A model generated the notes under the pieces. That model was not told the origin of the DNA, ran no database searches, and worked only from the letters and a program-made list of their open reading frames with translations. DNA of 24,093 bases from an uncultured Muribaculaceae bacterium (GTDB lineage: Bacteria > Bacteroidota > Bacteroidia > Bacteroidales > Muribaculaceae): NCBI GenBank assembly GCA_910584735.1, contig CAJUBM010000034.1:1-24093 (forward strand), in the 5' to 3' direction. Shown piece by piece: positions 14,952 to 24,093 of this stretch (its first letter is position 1; every line of letters starts with the position of its first letter). The translations under genes were made by a program, and so were the position numbers.

Positions 14952-17501
14952 TTAAAAAGTGACATGGAGGGCCACACGCAGTCCGGAGCGGTCGCGCCCG
15001 GGCACATCGCGGTAGGTAAGGCGCCACACATAGTCTATACGCAAGCATTTCAGCAGGTTGTCTATACCCGCCGAGATTTCCATATACGGGCGTCCATGCA
15101 TCTGTGTAAATCTTACATTAGAAGGGAATTCAGGCAACCATCGTGTGTGGACAGGGTTGTTCTTGTCCGAAAGATGCCCCAGCCAACCTCGGAAAGCCAC
15201 CACCTCTCGCAGCTTCAGCTTCTTCAACAGAGGCACATAATTGAACAGCGCGCCGTTGGCCCAATAGGTCACCTCCCAGCTACAAAACGAATCGCCCATA
15301 AACTCCATCGGAGTGAGAAGGGCATAGCTCTCAGGCTGGATGGTATAGGACAGGTTGGCGTTAGGCGTGAGCAGAGCCGGAAACGGCACGGAACTCCATA
15401 CATGGCCGCCCTTTACCAAGAAATCGGCAAAACCGAAAGCCGAAAACCAAAAACGTTTCTGCAACGACAGTTCTGTCTTATTGATGCAATAACGGCTCCC
15501 AAGAAATCCACCCGGCGCGAACGTATGGCTGAGAATAACCACCGGCGCGTCAAGATTTATCGGAATACGCGTTGATTTTGACTGGTAGAACTTCTCTCCC
15601 GGGGCATACCGCAGCCTGACAGAGAACATCGTCTCGTCATAATGGCTGAAGCCGCCTCCGTCAGGGAGACGGAAACTCACGAACTCAGATGCCTCCTGAC
15701 GTTCCCACCCGGCGGATGCGCTCACCGAAAAGTTGTTCGGAAGTTCGAGCGTATAATCCAGTGAGGCATCTCGCTTGTAAGTCATCAACTCGTTCTTCTG
15801 GCGCTTCAAGGCAAGGAAGACGTTGTCCTGGTTAGTGAAAAGATAATGCTGGCCAAGCTGATCCACATCGTAATGCGAGGACACTTTAATGGAATGTATC
15901 GGGAACTCGCGTGAGTGATAACGTTTGGCATTGAAAGAGTATTCAACCTCCCCTCCGTATTTCACCTTACGGTCATGGAATCCGTAGGCCACATAGCCTC
16001 GTGCGAACCAATGGGGAGAGAGATTTGCGGTAGTCAGTCCCCCTACCCTCATCCTGAATCCCTCCAGGGAGTTGCCTGAGAAGAAAGTGTTCACAGGCCC
16101 TATATCGAACTTCGAGGGATTTCCCGTGGCAACATATCCTCCTATGAGGATGCGGAGCACTTTTTCAGAGTAATAGTACAGAGGAACAGAACGCAGACGC
16201 GCCATAAGGGTATTTATCCGCTTTTCATTCGAACTGACCTGCATCATACGTGCCGCATCCCAATATGCATCGTCGCGTGAATATGCCCTCGTATCGGTCA
16301 GCACATTGCCCATACGGTCAAACACTCCTTTTTCCTCAGGTTCGGAGAATGAGAAATCACCGTAGGCCGTGGTGCGGCGGGCAAAAATCCCCTGCGTACC
16401 CTTTATCACGGCCAATTCGATATAGAAATCATCATTCAATTTCAGGCGCGAACCGTCCGAAGCCCGGTCAAACTCCTGGGAAATCTGCAATTTCTCTATG
16501 AAATTCAGATTGATGGACGGGGGCACGTTCATGCGTACGCGTTTCACAAACATCGCCGTGTCACCGGCCTCCACATAAAGACGCCCGGTGAACCCGAATG
16601 ATGCCGGATTACGTGGGGCAAAACTCAGTTCCACCAGTCTCTCCCCGGTCACGGCATCCTGTACCGTATCGGTAAGATAGAATTTATAGAAATCAGGGGC
16701 TATCTTCGACAGCGGACTTACAAAACGGTTCTGCAAAATGTTTATATCATCCTGATATAGGTCAATCTCGCGGAAAGCATCTTCAAGCAGGCTCTGCATA
16801 CTCTGCAGATCGGTCACCTCGTCGACGCCGTTCTGCCTTATCCCCCTTATAAGCTCCTTCTCCCCTTTCGGGTCACGGCGATATACAATCTCCGATACTT
16901 TCTCCTTTACCGACAATGGCAGAATCTGACGGCCGGTAATCTCCGATGTATCAACATGTTCTTTAAGGAAAGCGAACTTTCCACGTGTAGAATCAGACAG
17001 ATGCATATCGTTCAGGCCGAAAGAGATACGCTCATGCTTGCTATAGGAAAAGAAATCGTTGCGCCTTGGGTCGGTAAGCTCCCCGGCCGAACGTATGCGG
17101 CGCATGAACTCCACCGCCGGATTATTCTTCTTTGAATAATGTTCCTTTTTCTTCCTTACAACGACCTCTTCCAGGCCGACTCCCGATGCCGACATGGGGA
17201 CACGGAGAGCCGTCACGCCGGGGTTTATCGGGAATCTTTTCTTGTCGTAGCCCATAGCCGAAACCTCAACCTCGGAGCTACGGCCATCGTCAAGCACGAC
17301 CTGCGCCCTACCCTTCTCATCGGCAAGGGCGCCTCGGGGCGTTCCTACCACGTAGACAGCCACATAAGGCACCCCGATTCCCGTAACCGAGTCGACCATC
17401 TGAATCTCCAAAGTGCGTCCCAAGGCTGGAACCACGGCGAAGATGCACAGTAGTAACGATATGGCTGTTCTTGCTATTTTTCCTAATTTTGCAAAAAACA
17501 T
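14952..17501 (-). CDS. DUF5686/carboxypeptidase-regulatory-like outer-membrane protein
   Basis: This Bacteroidetes outer-membrane protein has 849 residues from the ATG at 17501. A signal peptide (MFFAKLGKIARTAISLL to about residue 28) precedes a carboxypeptidase-regulatory-like beta-sandwich (about 30-105), as found at the N-terminus of SusC-type proteins. The rest is the DUF5686 region: an N-terminal globular part with FMRRIRSAGELTDP and SYSKHERISF, then repeated aromatic beta-strands ending in GLRVALHVTF, a terminal aromatic as in beta-barrels. The role is unknown. An in-frame TTG at 17531 would add 10 residues but lies within the divergent CYTH gene; ATG 17501 begins a better signal peptide. 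Its start codon is 7 bases from the CYTH start. It ends 47 bases from the antiporter stop, tail-to-tail. Confidence 0.88.
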   Translation of the reverse strand: MFFAKLGKIARTAISLLLCIFAVVPALGRTLEIQMVDSVTGIGVPYVAVYVVGTPRGALADEKGRAQVVLDDGRSSEVEVSAMGYDKKRFPINPGVTALRVPMSASGVGLEEVVVRKKKEHYSKKNNPAVEFMRRIRSAGELTDPRRNDFFSYSKHERISFGLNDMHLSDSTRGKFAFLKEHVDTSEITGRQILPLSVKEKVSEIVYRRDPKGEKELIRGIRQNGVDEVTDLQSMQSLLEDAFREIDLYQDDINILQNRFVSPLSKIAPDFYKFYLTDTVQDAVTGERLVELSFAPRNPASFGFTGRLYVEAGDTAMFVKRVRMNVPPSINLNFIEKLQISQEFDRASDGSRLKLNDDFYIELAVIKGTQGIFARRTTAYGDFSFSEPEEKGVFDRMGNVLTDTRAYSRDDAYWDAARMMQVSSNEKRINTLMARLRSVPLYYYSEKVLRILIGGYVATGNPSKFDIGPVNTFFSGNSLEGFRMRVGGLTTANLSPHWFARGYVAYGFHDRKVKYGGEVEYSFNAKRYHSREFPIHSIKVSSHYDVDQLGQHYLFTNQDNVFLALKRQKNELMTYKRDASLDYTLELPNNFSVSASAGWERQEASEFVSFRLPDGGGFSHYDETMFSVRLRYAPGEKFYQSKSTRIPINLDAPVVILSHTFAPGGFLGSRYCINKTELSLQKRFWFSAFGFADFLVKGGHVWSSVPFPALLTPNANLSYTIQPESYALLTPMEFMGDSFCSWEVTYWANGALFNYVPLLKKLKLREVVAFRGWLGHLSDKNNPVHTRWLPEFPSNVRFTQMHGRPYMEISAGIDNLLKCLRIDYVWRLTYRDVPGRDRSGLRVALHVTF
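17484..17491 (+). promoter_or_regulatory. -7 promoter box of the CYTH gene, inside the DUF5686 coding start
   Basis: TAATTTTG matches the -7 consensus exactly and lies 17 bases before the CYTH ATG. It overlaps codons 4-6 of the divergent DUF5686 gene. The transcript would start about 10 bases before the ATG. No TTTG is at -33. Confidence 0.55.
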
Positions 17502-17508
17502 TCTGAAA

Positions 17509-17955
17509 ATGGCAAAAGAGATAGAACGCAAATTCCTTGTGTGTAATGATTCCTACCGCGATATGGCTACCATACGCATACCCATTCTACAGGGATATAT
17601 AAGCCGGCGCCCCGAGGGAACGGTGAGAGTGCGCATATTCGGCGATAAGGCATACATCACCGTAAAAGGGAAGAACCGGGGTTGCATACGAAGCGAATGG
17701 GAATACGAAATCCCTATAGCCGATGCGCAGGCGATGCTGGCGGAAGTAACCGAAGGCTCCATTCTCGAAAAGGAACGCCTCGTAGTGCCGTACCAGGGAC
17801 ACCAATGGGAAATAGATGTATTCCACGGAAGATTCGAAGGCCTTGTCACAGCCGAAATCGAACTTCCTGATGAATATGAAACGTTCGAAACACCATCTTT
17901 TATAGGTGAAGAGGTGACAGGCGACCCAAGATACTTCAATTCTAATCTTTCCTGA
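17509..17955 (+). CDS. CYTH domain protein (inorganic triphosphatase-like)
   Basis: This is a 148-residue single CYTH (triphosphate tunnel metalloenzyme) domain. The N-terminal ExExK signature is E4-I-E-R-K8 (AKEIERKFLV), followed by the tunnel strands with alternating basic and acidic residues: GTVRVRIFGDKAYITVKGK, SEWEYEIPI and TAEIELPDE. Bacterial members of this size usually hydrolyse tripolyphosphate; the natural substrate is unclear. ATG 17509 is chosen because MAKEIERKFLV is the usual family start; an upstream in-frame ATG at 17413 would run through the divergent DUF5686 gene. The start is 7 bases from that gene's start, and the last 14 bases overlap the 3' end of rlmD on the other strand, so it is wedged between two opposing genes. 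Confidence 0.92.
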   Translation: MAKEIERKFLVCNDSYRDMATIRIPILQGYISRRPEGTVRVRIFGDKAYITVKGKNRGCIRSEWEYEIPIADAQAMLAEVTEGSILEKERLVVPYQGHQWEIDVFHGRFEGLVTAEIELPDEYETFETPSFIGEEVTGDPRYFNSNLS

Positions 17956-19354
17956 CAAGAAGCACAACGTTCTCCACATGGTGGGTGTGGGGGAACATAT
18001 CCACAGGGCGCACACGCTCTACCCTGTATTTTGCGTCAAGCAACGCAATATCACGAGCCTGCGTGGAAGGGTTACAGCTTACGTAGACAATGCGCCCGGG
18101 CTCGGCACGGAGTATCGTGTCGACCACATCCTGATGCATCCCTGCCCTGGGGGGATCGACAATCATTACATCGGGACGTCCGTGTGCGGCGATGAAATCA
18201 TCTGTAAGGACATCCTTCATGTCTCCGGCATAGAAATCAGTGTTATTGATGGCGTTTACAGCCGAATTTACCTTCGCGTCAGCTATAGCTTCAGGCACAT
18301 ACTCTATCCCGACCACTTTGCGGGCATCGCGGGCAACGAAATTGGCTATCGTCCCGGTGCCTGTATAAAGGTCATATACAAGCTCTCCACCGGTAAGTCC
18401 GGCGAATTCCCGCGCGGTACGATAAAGATTTAGTGCCTGCCGAGAATTGGTCTGATAGAAAGATTTCGGCCCTACGCGGAAGCGCAGCCCCTCCATCTCC
18501 TCCTCGATAAAATCCCTGCCTGAATAGAGGCGCACATCAACACCGTCCATCGAATCGTTGGCCTTGGTGTTTATTGCAAACATGAGCGATGTCAATTCCG
18601 GGAAACGCCCTTTAACAGCCTCCAGGACGCAGTTTATTTCCTCCGGGGAATCTTCTCCGAAGGATATTATCACCATAACCTCGCCGGTGGAGGCTATGCG
18701 GATCATCAACGTGCGCAAAAGGCCGTGCTGTGCCTTGAGGTCAAAGAACGACAGATTGTTCTCACGCGCATATTCCTTGATAAAGACGCGTATTCGGTTC
18801 CCCAAATCGTCCTGAAGATAGCAACGGTCAATATCAAGCACTTTATCGAAAGCTCCCGAGATATGGAAACCCGCCCCGGAACGGTCTTCAGGGTTCTCTC
18901 CGGCACGTATCTGATCCCATGTGAGCCAGCGGCGGTTGGAGAATGTGTACTCCATCTTGTTGCGGTACTCCCATATATCCTCCGAACCAAGAATCGGCGA
19001 AATCTCAGGCAGGGGTACCTTGGCAATCCTCGTAAGCGCATCCACAACCTGTTGCTGTTTGGCCTGTAACTGCACCTCATAAGGCAGATGCTGCCACCGG
19101 CAACCGCCACATGTGCCGAAATGGGAACAGCGCGGCTCAACGCGGCACTCCGATGGCCTAACAAGACGTTCAATCCGTCCCTGGGCATATGAGGAACGTT
19201 TCTTCTCTATCTTGATGTCGGCAATATCGCCGGGAGCACCATAGGGCACGAACACCACCATCTCCCCCCAGCGGGCAATAGAATTTCCTTCGGCAGCAAT
19301 GCCGGTTATCTCAAGTTCCGGAATCACCGGCTGTTCTTTGCGCTTCCTCGCCAT
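17942..19354 (-). CDS. rlmD: 23S rRNA (uracil-C5)-methyltransferase RlmD/RumA family
   Basis: This 470-residue SAM-dependent enzyme methylates a uracil at C5 in 23S rRNA (U1939 in E. coli). A TRAM RNA-binding domain occupies residues 10-65. The iron-sulfur cysteines are C76, C82 and C85 (CSHFGTCGGC), with C178 in DIDRCYL. The methyltransferase domain has the SAM loop DLYTGTGTIANF, motif VDPPRAGMH and the catalytic C427 in VSCNPSTQARD. The ATG at 19354 gives the normal length, with the basic MARKRK start before the TRAM domain. All key residues are present. RlmD and RlmCD-type enzymes are close relatives, so the exact target base is inferred. A -7 box lies about 70 bases upstream. Confidence 0.93.
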   Translation of the reverse strand: MARKRKEQPVIPELEITGIAAEGNSIARWGEMVVFVPYGAPGDIADIKIEKKRSSYAQGRIERLVRPSECRVEPRCSHFGTCGGCRWQHLPYEVQLQAKQQQVVDALTRIAKVPLPEISPILGSEDIWEYRNKMEYTFSNRRWLTWDQIRAGENPEDRSGAGFHISGAFDKVLDIDRCYLQDDLGNRIRVFIKEYARENNLSFFDLKAQHGLLRTLMIRIASTGEVMVIISFGEDSPEEINCVLEAVKGRFPELTSLMFAINTKANDSMDGVDVRLYSGRDFIEEEMEGLRFRVGPKSFYQTNSRQALNLYRTAREFAGLTGGELVYDLYTGTGTIANFVARDARKVVGIEYVPEAIADAKVNSAVNAINNTDFYAGDMKDVLTDDFIAAHGRPDVMIVDPPRAGMHQDVVDTILRAEPGRIVYVSCNPSTQARDIALLDAKYRVERVRPVDMFPHTHHVENVVLLVRKD

Positions 19355-19424
19355 GTTTATAATATCTTAATTATAGGTATCCATCCGAAACATAAGAATG
19401 TTTATAGATGTTCTATCCAAGGCA

Positions 19425-19432
19425 CAAAGTTA
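19425..19432 (-). promoter_or_regulatory. -7 promoter box of rlmD
   Basis: The minus strand reads TAACTTTG, an exact TAnnTTTG match, which would give a leader of about 64 bases. A TTTG at the -33 position is not seen. Confidence 0.5.
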
Positions 19433-19539
19433 GCACATATACCCCAATAGAATGTTCGATTCTTAACGGTTTAATAAAAATTTAACAGAAAGAGTGTGAA
19501 AAATTGGCCTGATATATGGAGATATTCATCTAAAAGACG

Positions 19540-19547
19540 TAACTTTG
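19540..19547 (+). promoter_or_regulatory. -7 promoter box of ppdK
   Basis: TAACTTTG matches the consensus exactly, 133 bases before the ATG. No TTTG is at -33. The gap 19355-19680 holds only the two divergent promoters and the leaders. Confidence 0.55.
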
Positions 19548-19561
19548 CAGAACGCCGTAAT

Positions 19562-19622
19562 GCAGGCTACCGTAAACGCCGTCTCGTATAAGACGGAGTG
19601 ACATGCCTCCGGGGCTGTAGCC
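19562..19622 (+). promoter_or_regulatory. Structured 5' leader of ppdK (possible three-way junction)
   Basis: Within the predicted leader, GGCTAC (19565-19570) pairs with GTAGCC (19617-19622). They enclose a CCGTCT/AGACGG hairpin (19579-19584 with 19591-19596, six-base loop) and a short GCC/GGC hairpin (19605-19607 with 19613-19615). The layout is that of a small three-way junction. I do not recognise it as a known riboswitch class. Confidence 0.4.
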
Positions 19623-19680
19623 GTGTTAAGGACATTGAATTAGATTACTGTATAACTAATTACCAAATAAATCCACCCAG

Positions 19681-22398
<2,718 letters not shown>

Positions 22399-22422
22399 GA
22401 TTTAGTCTGACAACATAAGCTT

Positions 22423-22470
22423 CATAGGCTGTAACACTCCGAAACAAAGGAGGTTACAGCCTATGCTGTT
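22423..22470 (+). terminator. Terminator of ppdK
   Basis: A 13-pair perfect stem (22423-22435 with 22453-22465) is extended by CTCC/GGAG (22437-22440 with 22449-22452) past one bulged A, with loop GAAACAAA. Only a weak T-tract (CTGTTCTT) follows, but the stem is strong. Confidence 0.75.
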
Positions 22471-22524
22471 CTTAGGCGGAACGTACACTTGGAAACGCTT
22501 ATAATTGCCAAGTTTTCGAGATTT

Positions 22525-22590
22525 GCATACACCAGTGCATACACCGCGTACACAGGGCGCATACACCGAGCATCCACCAAAGCATACACT
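22525..22590 (+). repeat. Cluster of six GCATACACC-type short repeats upstream of the integrase
   Basis: Units begin at 22525, 22537, 22547, 22559, 22570 and 22582. Consensus GCATACACCG; units three and five are the most diverged. Spacing is about 11-12 bases on average, close to one DNA turn. The cluster ends 16 bases before the integrase ATG. It could be integrase or excisionase arm sites or a promoter operator. Confidence 0.6.
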
Positions 22591-22606
22591 AAAAAATCAA
22601 ACATAA

Positions 22607-24093
22607 ATGGCAAATCTTAAAGCAGTTGTGAGAAAGCAGAGAGCGGACGGGATGTACCCGGTCTACATCCGCATTGTACATCGCCGCAAAATGGGTTACG
22701 TTAAGACTGACAAAATCATAGGCCCAAAGTCATTAACCAAGCAAGGCGACATCAAAGATGCGGTCGTGAATGAGTATTGCTCTAACCTCATTCTCCGCTA
22801 CACGGATAAAATCAACCGTAAGGATATTTCGGCTTTCACAATGAAGGAGCTAATTGAGTACCTTACTTTGGACGATGGCGAGCAATGTTTCAGCGAGTAT
22901 GCGCAGCTGCATATCCGCAGAATGGAGCAGCGCGGCCAGATTCGCAACGCCAAAAACTACAAGTTGGCCGTGCAGCATCTTGAACGCTACATAGGCACCA
23001 ACCGGGTAATGTTCTCGCACCTCAGTTCTGCGGTCTTGAAGCGATGGATTGAAAGCCTCGCCATGACAAACCGCGCCAAGGAAATGTACCCTGTATGCGT
23101 CCGACAGATATTCAAGGCGGCGTTGTTGGAGTTGAACGACGAGGAACGCGGCATCGTGCGCATCAAGTTCAATCCGTGGCTGAAAGTACAGATACCGAAG
23201 TCCGACAACGGCGTACAGCGCGCCATCAGCGCGGAGGCCTGCCGCGAGTTCTTCAACCGCCCCCTGCCGCAGACAAAGATGCTGTCCTCGCTTCCCGAAC
23301 TGGGCCGCGACGTGGCCATGCTCGTTCTCTGCCTCGGCGGTATAAACACCGTCGACCTTTTCGAGATGCGCAAGGATAATTACCATAACGGCGTAATAGG
23401 CTATAAGCGAGCCAAGACACGCCATGCCCGACGCGACGAGGCATATATTGAAATGCGCGTTGAGCCTTTCATTCGCCCGGTATTTGAAAAGTACCTCGCG
23501 CCGGAGGATGACGAGTATCTTTTCAATTTCCATGTCCGCTACTGCGATTCGGACAGCTTTTCGGCCAACGTAAACAACGGCATAAAGAAGATATGCGCCG
23601 ACATGGGGATGAGAAAAGAGGAATACTACTGCGTCTATACGTTCCGCCATACATGGGGCACGATAGCACAGAATGACTGCGATGCCAATCTCTATGAGGT
23701 GGCCTTCGGCATGAACCACAGCCACGGGCTGAAAGTAACACGCGGCTACGTAAAGATAGACTACTCCCCTGCATGGCGGCTCAACGCAAAGGTGATAGAC
23801 TTCGTATTCTTCACCGACAAGCCGAGCAAGCAAGGACGTGCAAAGGATATAGACGAGCCGGAGGAAAAACTGTTCCGCCTCTCCAAAAAGATGATGGTCT
23901 ACGCGAGGGCCTATTTCAAGGGTGCTGTGTTGGCCGAACTTACCGACATTGGATTTAACAATGTGGATGAAGTGATTAAAGTACTTGCAGCAAAGCTGCC
24001 GAAAGATATTGCCGCCGGTTGCGCCGTGCAGTTCAGAATACAGAACTGCGACAAGGGCACCGAAGTAGTCTACGAGCGCACAAAAGGCAAAGG
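22607..24093 (+). CDS. Tyrosine-type site-specific recombinase (integrase), 3' end outside the window
   Basis: The frame is open from the ATG at 22607 to the window edge (495 codons, no stop). Residues 1-60 (MANLKAVVRKQRADGMYPVY...) look like an arm-DNA-binding domain, residues about 85-195 are the SAM-like core-binding domain, and 205-395 the catalytic domain. FRHT (346-349) supplies R347; H371 and Y381 (TRGYVKIDY) fit the later His and the nucleophile. However, the position of the first catalytic Arg reads GGINTVDL (N247) and the HxxR histidine is Y344. This variant is found, to my recollection, in some Bacteroidetes integrases. At least 110 residues follow the catalytic domain, ending in a segment (KLPKDIAAGCAVQFRIQN) that I do not recognise. 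It probably mobilises an integrative element lying to the right. Confidence 0.88.
   Translation, partial: MANLKAVVRKQRADGMYPVYIRIVHRRKMGYVKTDKIIGPKSLTKQGDIKDAVVNEYCSNLILRYTDKINRKDISAFTMKELIEYLTLDDGEQCFSEYAQLHIRRMEQRGQIRNAKNYKLAVQHLERYIGTNRVMFSHLSSAVLKRWIESLAMTNRAKEMYPVCVRQIFKAALLELNDEERGIVRIKFNPWLKVQIPKSDNGVQRAISAEACREFFNRPLPQTKMLSSLPELGRDVAMLVLCLGGINTVDLFEMRKDNYHNGVIGYKRAKTRHARRDEAYIEMRVEPFIRPVFEKYLAPEDDEYLFNFHVRYCDSDSFSANVNNGIKKICADMGMRKEEYYCVYTFRHTWGTIAQNDCDANLYEVAFGMNHSHGLKVTRGYVKIDYSPAWRLNAKVIDFVFFTDKPSKQGRAKDIDEPEEKLFRLSKKMMVYARAYFKGAVLAELTDIGFNNVDEVIKVLAAKLPKDIAAGCAVQFRIQNCDKGTEVVYERTKGK

Noticed and set aside
22525..22590. Short CRISPR array
   Set aside because: The repeat units are only about 10 bases with 1-2 base gaps and no spacers, and there are no cas genes.
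22850..23833. 327-codon minus-strand open frame
   Set aside because: It lies wholly opposite the integrase, whose frame carries recognisable domains through the same bases. It is a shadow of codon bias.

Overview
The window looks like chromosomal DNA of a gut-type Bacteroidales bacterium, possibly Muribaculaceae. The evidence is: promoters of the Bacteroidetes form (TTTG, about 19 bases, TAnnTTTG) in front of most genes; few visible Shine-Dalgarno sites; a DUF5686 outer-membrane protein; a Bacteroidetes-type EF-G paralog; and a secreted starch enzyme with a surface-protein-like C-terminal tail. The family assignment is an inference; no 16S gene or species marker is present.

Layout. 1-4322: an edge fragment of a dispersed repeat, an OmpA-type glycine-zipper lipoprotein (-), an EamA-family transporter (+) and Lon protease (-). 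The transporter and Lon overlap at their 3' ends. 4323-6860: promoters diverging from lon, then an EF-G-like factor (+) whose G domain has lost the catalytic histidine and several nucleotide-contact residues. 7005-9188: a small accessory block with a T7-lysozyme-like amidase, a translationally coupled membrane protein with the layout of a unimolecular phage spanin, a small PH-domain membrane protein and a Cys-rich LTxxQ (Spy/CpxP-like) periplasmic protein. 9189-9555: no gene; it holds a long GC-rich inverted repeat flanked by hairpins of a recurring family. 9556-12879: a large secreted GH13 amylase (-) with two tandem accessory/starch-binding module pairs and a leader that may attenuate transcription.

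13247-14904: tRNA-Gly(CCC), its terminator and an NhaP/CvrA-type cation/proton antiporter. 14952-19354: a DUF5686 outer-membrane protein (-) head-to-head with a CYTH triphosphatase-like protein (+), start codons only 7 bases apart; the CYTH gene then overlaps rlmD (-) tail-to-tail. 19540-22465: pyruvate phosphate dikinase with a structured leader and a strong terminator. 22525-24093: short iterated repeats and the 5' part of an unusual tyrosine recombinase, which marks the left end of a probable integrative element running out of the window.

Functionally most genes are single transcription units for housekeeping and gut-carbon use: starch degradation, PEP/pyruvate interconversion, a starvation-type EF-G, proteolysis and rRNA methylation. 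The accessory interest lies in the orphan lysis-like pair (7005-7894), the repeat/hairpin family (1-94, 6822-6857, 9233-9523), the amylase leader, and the integrase with its iterated upstream repeats.
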